From Galdieria partita (taxonomy: Eukaryota > Rhodophyta > Bangiophyceae > Galdieriales > Galdieriaceae), in contig BQMJ01000004.1 in assembly GCA_025991245.1 (NCBI GenBank), forward strand, positions 62,001 to 126,000: a DNA stretch of 64,000 bases, in the 5' to 3' direction. Below the pieces are notes generated by a model. The model did not search any database, had not been told where the DNA came from, and saw only the letters and a program-made list of their open reading frames with translations. This document shows positions 46,439-59,755 of this stretch, piece after piece. Within the stretch, counting starts at the first letter, position 1; every line of letters starts with the position of its first letter. Position numbers and translations under genes: made by a program.

Positions 46439-47683
46439 GCTTTCAAAGCTTAGCAATTCCGAGGCGCCGCCAACCTCAATACCAATCGAATTATAAGTTT
46501 GCTTTTGAAGCAGCAAAAGAAATATAGATAGAGCCACCTTTAGGAACCTAGTTGCGAGTTTTTTGCCTAGCCTTGTTTACTTTAGAAAATGGAACTCAAA
46601 CTATGTATTCTAGACACTCGGTGCATTGTTTCTGAGCTTTTGACTGTTTTCCAGAACAAGCAAAGTCTAGCGTTCCTTATTAAACTATGACTCTTCTCCA
46701 AGTTTCCCCCATAGGATCAAAGGCCAAGAAGAGTCTTTACTGCTAAATTGAAGACCTATTCTAAATGACCTCGGATCTTCGTAGCTGATGCTGCTTGGAC
46801 TCCTCTCTCACGTTTCGATTCTTGCCTTTGTGTTGTTCAGAGAGACAGGGTAGAGAGAGCAAAGTACTTGGCAAGATTGCATAGTCTTGACTTTCTTGAG
46901 TATCAACAGAACCTTGTGTATTCTTTTCAAGTCAGTTCTGTGCAATAATACTAAGTTATTTCCATTAGTCATAAGATTCTTTAACATTTTTGGGAGAGAA
47001 CTGAGAAAGAAGCAGAATTTCTTTGAGTTAATGAGGCCAAGAGAAGATGGGATATGTTCAACTCATTCAGTCTGGTATGAAGGGCACAGTTGCTAGATTA
47101 GCAAACGTTTCATCTATATGACATTTCGATTTTCAAAGAATTTGAAGTACAACTGTGCGTTCTCTTTTTGAAGCTTTTCTGAAGACTTCCTTTACGAGAT
47201 AACTCTTGTTTGATGCAGAAAACACTCTTGTATCGCAAAACTGCGTTGTTTTATAAAATATCTTGTTCACTTCGTTGACATAAATTTTCGAGTAGGAACT
47301 TTCTTCTGACAGAAAGGATTCGTCGATATTTTAATGGTGGAAATAAACTTCGAGTTATTCTTGCACTTTTTCCCAGACAAACAAAACATGTCGAATAAAA
47401 TCTGTAAAACTTCAATATCTCGTAAACATAACATCATATTATTACAGTGGGGAATATAAAATTGACAAACTTTCCCTTCATCTGATACCCTACGACCAAT
47501 AAAGACTAAATAATGACAAGCAACTGCGAATAAAAACAGAAATTAAAAACAGTTCGATGCAGCTGCAAACAAAAATCAAATATCCAAGACACTAGAAATA
47601 TAACGTACGCCGATGAAGAGCCTATGAAACCTGTATAGTAGCGAATACATTTCTATGATTTCTATATGGTAATTCTTGTCATG
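46439..47683. other. 1.2-kb intergenic stretch
   Basis: Contains the TOM5 promoter and the 3' flank of the E2F gene. AT-rich. Plus-strand ATG frames at 46590-46690 (33 codons) and 46887-47096 (69 codons) are not supported by any motif. No tRNA or snRNA recognised. Confidence 0.4.
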
Positions 47684-49729
47684 TTACTGTTGTCTATCCT
47701 CCTCTTCAGCTTCGACATTTTCATTTTTCACAGAATATGTTGACGCCGGCTCACATATGGATGAAGAATCATCTATAGGAGCGATTCCAGCCAAGGGCCT
47801 TATTGACCAATAAAACGGAATGGGAAGAAAGTTGTGTGGAGCTACTCTACTCATTTCACGACTAGTCCCTACACTGCCGCTAATTCCAGTACTTTCAATG
47901 AGTTCTGTTGTAGGCACCTGTTCAAACCATTGGTACCATTGTCGAATAACATTATGCTGAAATTCTGCCAGCGACTTTTGTAACTGCAAAGTAGAGTGAT
48001 CCAAAGAGGATAAATCCGGACCTGAAAATGAGTTGGGAACATATGCATTTGCAAATTGTCCAAAATCATCGAGACGATGAACCCGTTGAGTTGCATCCAT
48101 ATGCCAATCACGACAGTTTGGGATTAGTTTTTCCTTTTCAATTTTGCGACCAACTTGTGCCGAATTCTCTTCTTCTTGCTCTTCATCCTCTTCATTAAAT
48201 GACTTCAGTTCCTACAAAAAGAAATTAATGTCTCAAAGATTTCAAAGATATATACCTTACTTGTTCTCTTGAAACAGTCAGATTCGAGGTTGTATTGTAA
48301 CAGTGTTCAAGAGTCTCATTTCTACGAGGCAATTTTGATTTCTCCTCTTCGTTCCCATGATGTTGTTTGCTTAACGATAAATCTCGTTTGCGACTAACAT
48401 TAATCTTCTCCTCATGCAACTTGGTTGACCTAAAGATGTGAAGATATGCTATTTCAGATAACAGCCATTCATATGCCATCTCTCCATTCCATTTTTGTGT
48501 TTTTTGTATCAACTGTAATGCAGATAAAATATTCGCAATATCATAGAGTCTACGAATACCAGTCTTCGACTTCATATCTTTATCCTGTTCCCCAAGCAGC
48601 AGACGTATTATTTCTTGAAAACTTATGACGCTTTCAGAAGATTCTAGAAACAGTTTGATAAAGCGTTGTGTTAACACACCCAGAAATTTATCATTTTGGT
48701 CATTGCGATGACGAACTAGTCCTGTTTCCCTTTCAGAGTCATCATCCTTTTGTGATGATAAAGAGCCTTCATCTGAAGAACAAGTTAAAGAATCTACAGC
48801 TTCTATAGTTGACGTATTTTGTTGCTTGACGTCATTTTCCACTTCACTTGAAACTTTCAGAGCAATCAATGTGAAAGGGATGCGATCAACTCCCTGCCAT
48901 TTGTAGTGATTGCGTTTCTTCTTTACTACAATACCTAGACTTTCCAAGACATTGACAATATCATAAATTCGTCTACGCTCAACATGTAAAATTTCCGCTA
49001 CTTCATCAACAAAAAACTCTTCGTTGGAATGATTCCCGTAAAGTTTTATGAAGCTAGATATCATGTCAGGATAGAAAACAAAATGCAACATTCACTTACT
49101 TCTCGCATAATAAACTCAGCGACTTGTATCCTCTTGTATTGCAGGTGTTGTTATCTATGAGAGAAACGCTCTTGTTGGCTTGGTTTTTTTCCTTTTTCCG
49201 AAGAAATCTGCTCAAATCTGCTTTTTTACAACCTCTCACATTGTCATTTTCAAAAGTGTTTTCCGCATAATGTGCAGAGTCAGTAACTAAAAATTTCAAA
49301 CTCGAACTATTCTCTATTTCTTCATATTTTTGGGTGTCCCACTTTTCTATCGTGGTAATCGAATCACCAGAGGGCTCCTCAAACTTGACAGTTTGAGCTT
49401 CTAGATAAAAAGATGAGTCAACGTGGTACAAACTACCGGGAACAGAAATAGTGCTTACCAAAAGAAGCATCATCAAGAGAAATAGGGACCCTCGAGCCCT
49501 CACTCGCAAAACTACCATTGCTGTATTCACAAGAACTTGCAATTTGATTTCTTCCTACGATGTATTGCATATCTAGAGAAACACTGACGTCTGCTTCAGT
49601 TTGTTGCCGCCTACTTGAAGCATCTAAAGAAGGTGATGAAGACAAACTCTTTGAATAGTTTAACTGCGCCTCAACTGGATTGACAAAGGAGTCTACTGAA
49701 ACTCTATGTTGTCTCTGAAACAGATCCAT
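47684..49729 (-). CDS. Atypical E2F/DEL-type transcription factor with two DNA-binding domains
   Basis: Multi-exon. The first winged helix runs across an intron: KSLSLLCENFIKLYGN, DEVAEILHVERRRIYDIVNVLESLGIVVKKKRNHYKWQG (conserved RRIYDI core). The second is FLGVLTQRFIKLFLESS..SKTGIRRLYDIANILSALQLIQK. Two DBDs and no dimerisation or Rb-binding region mark the E2F7/E2F8/DEL class of DP-independent repressors of the cell cycle and endoreduplication. An acidic, Gln-rich tail follows (EEDEEQEEENSAQVG). Start at ATG 49729 (MDLFQRQHRVSVD). The frame is open further upstream without an ATG, so an extra 5' exon is possible; a 67-codon ATG frame at 49870..50073 could not be spliced to it in phase. Confidence 0.87.
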
Positions 49730-51185
49730 AAACGAAGTTATACTCTCTATGAAGAGTGACCAATCAACTTCACGTCCAACTGTACAACAGGAACTGACTC
49801 TATCTAGCAAATTTGGCCATAAGCAACGCCTCAAAATACAAAGTGGAAGCAACTGAAGGTCTATGTATCTTAAGAAAAAGTTTCTTTAATAAGAGAACGA
49901 AAAGTGAACAATACGCCTCGACAGCAATTCAAAAGCAATAACCAGCAGCGAAAGCAAATTCGCACAAAATAGCGCACAAAATCGATTGCTGTAAGAAAAG
50001 TTGCCGCCTTTTGAGCATTTGGATTTAGAAATGGGATTTCGAAGGTTTCAAATAGGTTTGATGAAGATTTCATTTGTTATATTTTTAGCTTAATTTAGGT
50101 AATCGCTGTTTTGAGAGCCATGGACACGACCGAACTTTCCAAGGTCTCAATACACACAATCTAGAAGTGACACATATATACAGTGGGACTCATAATAGTG
50201 CTATTGAGTTCAACCACGGAAAATTTGCGGCACTCCGAATGAATCCACTTTTTTGGACAGTTTTTCTGAAAACGATGATGTACTCTCTCTTTCGTGACCT
50301 AAGCTACTAATCTTGGGATGGTTAGATTACGACAAGCAGTCATTAAACTCTACTTCTTGAGGTGTGGACGAAAGTCCTCAAGTCATAAAGGATTCCTATC
50401 GAATTTATACAATGGATTTGATGACTGGATCCTTTGCATTAACCCTAAAAGGAACCATTCAAACCAAGAGAAGTTCTCGAATTACATTAGTTCTCTATAT
50501 TTGGTTTGATGCATTCAAACTCTTAGATTGATAAAGTAACCAATTAATTACTTATCTTTAACCGGACTAGAAGCATTTTAATTTCAACAAAAATCGCAGT
50601 GCTTGAGTTATATTCCTAAATTAGAGTGGTAAATGAATCAGTTAGTACATCTATTAGATATCCAAGTCATTTCCCTTAACCTTTTTAGTAAAAAGCTATT
50701 CATTTGTTGTTCAGTTCTGGAAGCTTCTATGCTATTAACTGATTTGAAATAATGGCTATCTATTTTATGTATATTGGCTTACTATTCAACTTCATGGGCA
50801 AAGATGTGAGCTGCTCAAAATCACCCTTCAGGATCAGTCGGACAGTAGACAACGAACGGAACATTGTCCAATAATGTTATGACACACACATTTGTAATTT
50901 GTCTACTCTGGTTTAATTTGATTTTGTTTCAATAGATTTTTGGCCATATTTTTAACAGTTGGATTGATACAATCTCTAGGAAGAAGTACTTCTCATGTTT
51001 TCATTTGTCTAAATATTAGCTCAGATGTAAACATTTTTGGCAGACTACCTGCATACTCTCTGTGTTTTATCGAAGTTTTCACTTTAAAGATAATTGAAAA
51101 CATTCATTTTATAGGCAGCACATTATTTAAGAATAATTTCTATATTAGAAAGAATTTCATATTGCAGTAATTAGTTTATTTCAGA
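49730..51185. other. 1.4-kb intergenic stretch, head to head
   Basis: Between the E2F gene (-) and a small plus-strand gene. Its part nearest E2F has a minus-strand ATG frame of 67 codons (49870-50073) with one hydrophobic stretch (FRCWLLLLNCCRG) of unclear status. 50100-51180 is AT-rich with no gene, repeat or RNA recognised. Confidence 0.4.
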
Positions 51186-51377
51186 ATGGGAAAGTCAGCG
51201 AAGCTAACACGCCAGTCACCTGTGGTTCGCAAGTCGCTCCAGAACAGAAAACTACAGACGTTATCGAAAAAACAAAAGGCACAGAGAAACTTAAAAAAGA
51301 TAGAATCATCAAGGAGAGCTGCCAAGAAGGCCGCAGTTCTTCACTATGCAGAGAGGAAAGGAGGAGACGACGATTGA
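51186..51377 (+). CDS. Small highly basic protein, 63 residues
   Basis: ATG 51186 directly after a TTATTTCAG acceptor-like sequence, so an untranslated first exon is possible. The sequence is MGKSAKLTRQSPVVRKSLQN, then KLQTLSKKQKAQRNLKKIES, then RRAAKKAAVLHYAERKGGDD. About one third is Lys or Arg and it should be helical and nucleolar. It recalls small ribosome-assembly factors such as Alb1 in size and charge, but no specific motif supports this. Convergent with the ABC ATPase, 106 bp apart. Confidence 0.5.
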   Translation: MGKSAKLTRQSPVVRKSLQNRKLQTLSKKQKAQRNLKKIESSRRAAKKAAVLHYAERKGGDDD

Positions 51378-51483
51378 TAGTAGAATCCCATACGAAGTGA
51401 CTTGTATTACTTTTGTTCCAAGTTTTGAACAGTTGAAGGGTGTTATTTACCTAGAGAACTCAGATAAAAGCATTTTATTGCTA

Positions 51484-53720
51484 TTAACCCGACTTTGTAG
51501 AAATGTCTCGTTTCTGAGTTACTTGCAAACCTCGAAGGCGGTTTAAAGCCGCCGCTAGTTCCAGACGACGCGGTCTAGCGTAGTTTCCGAAGATAGACCT
51601 CCCTGGTGCAATACAATCTAGTCCCTTTTGATCAATCAACGCTTCAACAGAGTCAAGTAACTCTCTAATAACTCGCTTTCCGTCGATCAACCCTGTATCT
51701 AGCAGCATATCTAATGTATCAGCAACTGCTCGCGTTTGACTTGGATCTACTAGTTGTTCAACTGCATCGAGTTCAATTTCCTCGGAGCCGAATTCTATTG
51801 TGTACAAATCAGTTGCACGTATGCGACCTCTCCCGCCACGTCTGGCTCCTTCTAATGAAGCGGGTATTGGAGCCCTTGTACAGGGAAGCGTAAATGTATC
51901 GGATTCCTTGCGTTCCGCGTCCACAGACATGGAAGGCAGCTCAGTTACAATCTCTTTCGCACGTTTTGTAACATCATACGGCCGATATGAATCCATCAAA
52001 ATAACTTTATCACATACATCAAAGTAGTCACCAGAGCCTCCTATCACTAAAATTGTCGATATCCCAAATTTTTCATACATATCGCGAACTCTAGAAATGA
52101 AAGGTGTAATAGGCTCTTTATCTTTGCTAACTAAAGCCTTGAGGACGAGTAAGTGAATATACTGAGAATTGAAAACAAAAAAGACTTACCTGCATACGTC
52201 TGTCACGAATCATAAAATTAGTAGCACAAGTATCTTCGTCAACTAATAGAGTTGTCGCACCTGCTTCAATAGCTTCCATTATGTTGGCTGCTTGTGAAGT
52301 ACTTCCCGAAGCATCCTCAGTAGAAAACGACTGAGTATCCTTTCCAAAAGGAAGGTTCTTAATAAAACTCGAGATATCTACGCATGTCACGGCACGTCCA
52401 TCCTCAGCTCGAATTTTAATGGTGTTAGCATCTACACAAACAAATTCTCTGCCGTCGCCTCTAATGTGATTGTATATACCAACTTCAAGCGCCTGTAACA
52501 AAGTTGACTTTCCATGAAAACCACCACCAACCTAGTCGTAATAGATAAATTGGTTCAGCATTCAAACAGCTAATTCTTACAATAAGTGTAACACCTTCGG
52601 GGATGCCCATGCCAGTAATGACACCGTGGTTAGGCAAACTCAAGGAAACCCGCATACATTCGGGACTTTCAAAATGCACAACGTTACTACCTAACAATGG
52701 CTCATCACTAGCTCCACTTTTCCTAGGTAAGATTGCACCATCTGCGACAAATGCAATTAACTTCATAGACTTTAAGTTGCTTCTTAAAAATTCTTGGTCT
52801 TCTGCTAATTTAATATGGTCTAGTAACTCTTCATAATCCAAATTTTCCATTAGACAAGACGACGTAATCACTTGTGGCAATCCATCGATGAGGATTTCCT
52901 TGGCTCGGTTTCCCTCTACTCTTGTCGTCACTCAATATTTTCAAAAAGTTAAAACCATAAATACCAATCGTGCGTCCTCTTGCAGGTAGGGCTACTGTAA
53001 ACCGCAGTTCAACAAATTTCTCAGTGAAAATACAAGAAGAACGTTCCAAAATATGTTGCTTTGGCTTATCTATGTTCAAATTTGCTCCCTTCGAACCGCT
53101 CCAACCTCTGTTTGGGGCAGCTTTATCTAAATGAAGACCATGACAACTAGCCCAAAATTTGCGGGTTATAAAATCTCTCAAAGCTATTTCTCTTGGTTTG
53201 GAGCTGTAGGTCTGCTCAGGAAATCCGGCAATATCACGCGGAATAAGCACCCTGTATAGTATGACTTTGGAACTCTATAAAAACATGCATACTTACCTGA
53301 ATCTTGAAGGCGGTGCGAACGGATCGCTCTGAATATTTTCCACTGCCAGGAAGAATGAAGGATGTCTCCAACCACCATATAGATCCTTATATGCCGGATA
53401 TCTTTGTCCATCGATGCGAATCAAGAGCTTAAGAAGTGTTAGAGTAGTTTCTAAAGAAAAAGGAAACAAACCTTGCGTAAATCTTCCCAAGTACCACGCA
53501 ATTCTTTGGAACCTTGTTCGGGATGAATGTCTTGAGTCTATAGCAACAAAGATTGAGCCATATATAGAAAATAATATCTTATGCAAACCTCAAACAATTC
53601 TTTGCCAGGAACTTCTCTACTGTACTCTGGTAGTACATAACGAGGTCTTCTGGAATCTTGAAGTTTTCGCCCGGAAGAAATGCCCTTTTTGAATACAAAA
53701 CTCATTCTTTTCTCACTCAT
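51484..53720 (-). CDS. ABC-class ATPase of the pfam09818 (MRB1590-like) family
   Basis: Multi-exon gene from ATG 53720 (MSEKRMSFVFKKG). N-terminal part: IRIDGQRYPAYKDLYGGW, DPFAPPSRFRVLIP, HILERSSCIFTEKFVELRFTVALPARGRTIGI. ATPase: Walker A GGGFHGKSTLLQALEVGIYN, signature-like SGSTSQAANIMEAIEAG, Walker B TTLLVDEDTCATNFMIRD, then STILVIGGSGDYFDVCDKVI and the tail AVADTLDMLLDTGLIDGKRV with SIFGNYARPRRLELAAALN. This is the soluble ABC ATPase family known in bacteria and as trypanosomatid RNA-editing factor MRB1590. No membrane segments. By analogy it may bind RNA. Not a transporter. Confidence 0.88.
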
Positions 53721-53930
53721 AAACTGTCTTAACGACCTTTTCAAAAAACTGTAAGATATCTTGAAATTCCTAATAACTCAACTTATACCCAACAAAACCG
53801 AAACTACGAAAAGTAAAGCCGCACAGATAATGCCACATTCAGAAGAAAGCGATGAAAGAAGCGCAGAAGAATCGTTTATCCATTTTGTAATGACAGTTCA
53901 AAATATTTTTACTTATGAAATACTAAAACT

Positions 53931-55127
<1,197 letters not shown>

Positions 55128-55480
55128 AATGCAATCCTGAACAGTCGACAAAATCTACTACAGATACGGTTTCCAGTATTGCTTTACGAATCACGTGCGG
55201 TACAACATTTGCAAAAGTATTTTCAAGAAGTCCTTGAAATATGCAAGTTGTTCTGTCCACGTATGCATATTCAGAGGAATCTCAACCAAATGTTATTTTT
55301 ACTTTATAGGTTTCGCTGGTATAAGTTTCCCCATTGTCCTATATAAGAGGACTACACGAAAAAGTTTATAATAAATCTCTGAAACTCTTATTGAATGAAT
55401 TCTCCTTTCAAACATGGAGAAAAGGTGAGTCTATCCTCAATCAATGTATAATAGAGCCCTACAAGCTTTAAGCAGTATTA
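55128..55480. other. 353-bp intergenic stretch
   Basis: Holds the HPPD promoter and the 3' flank of the sterol oxidase gene. TATAAG-like AT-rich segments on the minus strand. Nothing else supported. Confidence 0.4.
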
Positions 55481-56393
55481 TCAACAATCACGGCTAAATT
55501 TACGCATTTTGTAACTAAGATTAGTCCCATAGATACTATCACACCAAGTAAATATCGAAGCATAATTTCCTGAATACAAGTAGTGGTGATAATCATGATG
55601 TTCGGTCCCACCGTAGAACGACAAGAGAGAATTTAGATTCCAAGGAAACTCATATCCAGAGTGAATATCTACTGCTTCGTATTGTCTCATCATCAACCAA
55701 ACCCATAACGTGAAAAGATGAGGTCCAACCACCAGGGGACCAGCAAACGTCGGAATGCCCAAAATGACAACTTCAAGCGGATGCGCATATGTGGCAGCCA
55801 ACGCAAATGGAGCACTGTATTCGTGGTGCACACAGTGAATATTTTTATATGCCCAAGTTGTATGCAGCCAGCGATGCAACCAATAGTTACCAAAATCTTC
55901 AACAAGAAAGAAGAACAAGACTTGGACCAATACAGTGAAAAGACTTGGCAAGGGAAGTTCTCTTGATACTCCTATGGCCTTAAACAAAGGATAGCTCAAA
56001 GATATCATCGGAAACATAACAAAAAAGAATAAAACAAACAAATTAAGACAGCACTTTTGCAGGTTCTTCACTGTAAATTGAGTCACTATCTCGAAGCTCT
56101 CTCAACATACTCACCGCTTTGGAAGGATATCGATAAGTCTGCACCTTGTACCTTTTAAAAAACGGTACTTTCAGTACGTCAAGAATAAAATATGGCAGAC
56201 ACCCTAGAAAATAACCACAGACAAGCGAACAGAAAAGACCCCAAACGGTCATTGTGAAATCGCTGGAACTGTCACAAAGGAAGGCCCTACAGAATATCAC
56301 ACTTTAATATGAACGAGCTCTAGGTACCTACCATCCTCTGTGAACGCGGCCAGAAGAAGTAAGCAAAGCAAAGGTCGTCAACTCAAGAATCAT
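55481..56393 (-). CDS. Sterol C4-methyl oxidase / fatty acid hydroxylase superfamily
   Basis: Three exons from ATG 56393 (MILELTTFALLTSSGRVHRG), joined by 40-46-nt introns to WAFLCDSSSDFTMTVWG and AVMKNLQKCCLNLF. Four to five hydrophobic segments. The di-iron histidine motifs are complete: HRWLH, HCVHH and HHDYHH, with DFGNYWLHRWLH and TYAHPLEV in the usual places. This is the ERG25/SMO pattern, which oxidises the 4-methyl group of sterol precursors in the ER; other FA_hydroxylase members (e.g. C5 desaturase) differ in spacing. Only 60 bp separates its start from the divergent CCCH gene. A longer in-frame ATG at 56546 would overlap that gene and is rejected. Confidence 0.9.
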
Positions 56394-56453
56394 CCGCTTC
56401 AAGCATCCAAAACAAGACAGCAACACAATACAACAGTGATTTGGGACATTTGA

Positions 56454-57561
56454 ATGAAGAGTGTTGAGAGGCCAAAATATTCTCAGCGCTTGAGAAGAAG
56501 AACAAGTCTTGGAAAAAAACCCAAACCAAATATTAGCAGGAACCATGTATTGTTTCGTTTTCCTGTAAAGTATCAGAGGGGTAGCAACGTAACACAGTCG
56601 CCTATTTTATCAAGTCAAAGGTCACTTGTCGATACGTCTGCTATCGCTAATAGTCTTCCAGAGTGTCCTAAGTCTGAATATTTTGTGAAGCATAAGTATT
56701 CACTTTATAGGATGGGATTGCAAAAAAAGCACTTGTCCGAACCCAATACTATTCCTCAAGGTCCACCGGTTATTTCGCACAATAGAAAACCCCATATAGG
56801 AAAAGTTTTGAAGCAAGCGCACTCTACCATGTTTGCAAACAAAGTACTTGTCAACAAAATGCACTTTCAGTCATACAGTACGAGTGCTGAACAAATCAGT
56901 AACCCTCAACAGAGCAACAGGAAAACTACAGAAACACCCTTCGATGTTGCTCAAAATGACGAAAGTTGTTTTATGTATAGCAGAAACAAGAAACTGAAGT
57001 TTGAACTTTGTTTCTTCTACACTAGGTTCGGCTTCTGTACTGATAAGCATTGTCGCTTTGTTCACGATCCCGAAAAGGTAAGGAAGTGGTGGATAACATC
57101 TCTCTAAAGGTTTGGACTACACTCGAGCAGGTTTTTGTTTGTCGAAGATTCATTAGCGGTTCTTGTCAGGACCCTAGTTGTAAACTGCTACATACACGGG
57201 AAAAAAATAGAATGCCTGTCTGCTTAAAGTTCTTAAGTGGGTTATGTGGGAAGAATAGCTGTCCGTTTGTTCATGTTAATATTGGCAAGAATGCTGAGAT
57301 ATGTGAGGATTTCGTCTTCAGGGTAAGTTTGTTTGAATCTCAATGTACAGAGAGTAATTTGGAAATAGGGTTTTTGTATCCAGGGACAATTATGTTGGAG
57401 ACTACACACTTGGGATTGCATTGAGGCAAGTGCTTAACGAATTGGTCTTTATTATCTTATTTCTTGCTTAGTTTTGGAAAACGGGTCAATGCTCAGATCT
57501 CGAGAAGTGTCCTTTGAGACATAAAATGTCTTTGTTTGGGAAAAGAACAAGAGTTAAATAG
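56454..57561 (+). CDS. ZC3H3: ZC3H3-like protein with five CCCH zinc fingers
   Basis: Four exons from ATG 56454. A basic, Ser/Asn-rich N-terminal half precedes five CCCH fingers: CFFYTRFGFCTDKHCRFVH, CRRFISGSCQDPSCKLLH, CLKFLSGLCGKNSCPFVH, CEDFVFRGFCIQGQLCWRLH and CIEFWKTGQCSDLEKCPLRH. Five tandem fingers after DPEKV match the ZC3H3/Smicl (and CPSF30-like) group involved in polyadenylation and mRNA export. The last intron has a GC donor: GCAAGT..GCTTAG, 46 nt, and removing it restores finger 5 with exact C-x8-C-x5-C-x3-H spacing. The protein ends 15 residues later. PCF11, another 3'-end factor, is close by, but tail to tail and probably by chance. Confidence 0.85.
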
Positions 57562-57758
57562 AGTGACTTGAATAGCCGGATGTGTATACATTTTAGTGAA
57601 TCATATGAGAGTTTGACCTCACTGAATTCTATATATTCTTCCAATTCTTTCGGTCCTGTCATCTCTAAAATTTCAGTCTGCTCTTGGTAGTTGTCAAAGG
57701 ACCAAAAAAAAGGAAATAAAATCCCATCGTTGTTAAGATTCACATGATAGTGATACAT
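57486..57758 (-). CDS. Possible small protein antisense to the CCCH gene end
   Basis: True ATG at 57758 (MYHYHVNLNNDGILFPFFWS), 90 codons, reading on through EILEMTGPKELEEYIEFSEV. Positions 57562-57758 are otherwise unexplained. The C-terminal 25 codons run antisense to the last exon of the CCCH gene, so either the tail is a chance extension or the two transcripts overlap. It starts 82 bp after the PCF11 stop on the same strand. Family not recognised. Confidence 0.3.
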   Translation of the reverse strand: MYHYHVNLNNDGILFPFFWSFDNYQEQTEILEMTGPKELEEYIEFSEVKLSYDSLKCIHIRLFKSLYLTLVLFPNKDILCLKGHFSRSEH

Positions 57759-57840
57759 TTATTAGTCATATATATCCAATGCTTTAGTTCTTCCAAAATA
57801 TGGAATGTCAACTATATTATGCTGGGATGAGAAATTTAAG

Positions 57841-59755
57841 TCACAAGACTTCCTTCGTGCGAAGCCTTTTCTGAGGATAACCATTCAATTCACTATCAGG
57901 AATATCTTCGGATACATCGAGCTTCTTCGGTTCTGCTTTGGTTTCCGACTCCAGATCATAACTCGTAGGTCTTCCCCTACTTTCGGTATTCTCCAGAGTG
58001 AATTCTTTAACCTCGTTGGCGTTCTTGTCACGATCTTCAAAGTCATTACTGCTGCCTCCTTGAACCTTCCAAACAGAATGGCAATCAACATGGAATATTT
58101 TTGTGAGTTCATCATCTCCTTCTTTGATAGCATCCTTATATATAAGAGCTTCTAGCTCGTCGTCCCACTCCATTTCGAAACCATCTCCACAAACAAAACA
58201 TCTGTCTTCACAATCTCCTGCAAATACCTTGTTTCCATGTCGGTTCGTTTGATGAATTTCTTCATCTAAATTTTTTGCTTGCTGCTCTAGTGTTTCTGCA
58301 TCTGCTCGAGTGGAGCCATCGTCAAAAATCATGGAAGATAAGATAACTCCTGAATTCTTGGTTGAAGCAGAACCATGTATCCATTCATGAACATTCGAAT
58401 ACCACATCCGACATATTCCTCCTTGTCTTCGAGCTCTCAATCTCTTGTTCCACTCAAATAACCAATCTAAGTGTTGACGCAAGTCTTCCTTGGTTGCGAA
58501 TCGGGAACCATCAGACTCACTCACTACTTGCAAGTCATCATAAAGCTTGGAAACGATAAAACCATGATCAATTCTTCTTAACAAATTGAAGTCTGTGATC
58601 ACTTCGTCCTGTATTTGACAAGCACTGCTGAAATCGCTTTCAGAATTCGAATAACTAGTAAGTATTTTACTCTCAGATGCTGGAAGGGGAGACTCCGTGT
58701 TCTGCGGAGCAAGTTGACTGTTATAGCCTGACATGAGAGATTGAATTGCTTTGGCAATTACAGCTTCTTGTTCTTGGGCCTGTTGATTTTCTTGCAGTGT
58801 TTTTATCTGATTGACTATATTATCGATATGCTGTTGCAGATATGGTACAAAGTTTTGTGCAATAATGTTGAAATTTGCGTATTGGAGAATAACTGTTACA
58901 AGCGCTTGCAACGCGTTTAGTTGCTCTTGCATAGGCATCATTCCACGGATTAGTTGTGCATTGATAGTATCTACTAGCAGTTGAGTTTCCGCTTGAAGCT
59001 GCTTCATTAACTCTGTTGATGCATCCATACGTGACTGACCGCCGCTATCTTGTTTATTCATCATCTTCCTTGCTGTTTCACTCTACCAAACATTAACTAT
59101 AATCATGTTGAAAAGTAAAATTTTTACTCACATTATTATTCATTATTCCATGTTGCTGTAACCTTACGAAGGCTGGAACTTTGTTTTCCTTGGGTTTGGG
59201 CATAGGAACTTTTTCCTGAGCTCGTTCTAGATAAGGAACATTATAGCTTTGTGTCTTGGTATCGACATGACGAGTTCTTTCTGCTGTTGTTCGCAAAACC
59301 TGAGGATTGACATGTACAGCTTCGTATCCTTTTGCATTCTCCTGGATTTGTTTTTGAACTTCATTTGCACGGACCTTCAATAATGAAATCAAGTTGTTTC
59401 CAAAATAGGGTGGCCAAGTTTCCAAAAGTCTCATCATACTTTGTCTCACAGCTTTTGGCACTGCTCTGAAAGCCGATAGAAACGTTATTTGAAGGTTCTT
59501 CTCGAATAGGCTTCTATAGGGTTCCCCAACATTTTTAACTATTGAATCTAGGAGATACAGTGTTGGCAACTTTTTGTCAGGAGATACAGCCGCAATTCGT
59601 GACTCTATAGCTTTCACTATCGCTGCTGCTGCGTGTTTATTTTCCGCAGCTATAGCGGTAAGGTTGTCGATAATAGGCTTGGAGTTAAAGGTAAGGTCTA
59701 AAAGAAACTCACTGTACTCTTTAGAAGCATCCAAGTAAGCACTGGGAGAGTCCAT
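57841..59755 (-). CDS. PCF11: PCF11-like cleavage/polyadenylation factor
   Basis: Two exons from ATG 59755. The N-terminal CID (residues 1-135: SKEYSEFLLDLTFNSKPIID, KKLPTLYLLDSIVKNVGEPY, VRQSMMRLLETWPPYFG) binds the Pol II CTD. The middle is Gln/Asn/Leu-rich coiled coil (QAETQLLVDTINAQLIRGMM). Near the C-terminus a CLP1-interacting and zinc region: RRQGGICRMWYSNVHEWIHG, then CFVCGDGFEMEWDDELEALI..IFHVDCHSVW. That set and order is PCF11. Function by family: CF II component for 3' cleavage and transcription termination. The 50-nt intron (GTGAGT..TGGTAG) separates GIMNN from SETARKMMNK. Confidence 0.92.

Noticed and set aside
51484-53720. ABC ATPase gene as a recent bacterial transfer
   Set aside because: The family is mostly bacterial, but the gene has several typical short introns and local base composition, and related genes occur in other eukaryotes. 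No evidence in the window for recent transfer.
56328-56546. Longer N-terminus for the sterol oxidase from ATG 56546
   Set aside because: It would overlap the coding start of the divergent CCCH gene; the ATG at 56393 gives a normal N-terminus.
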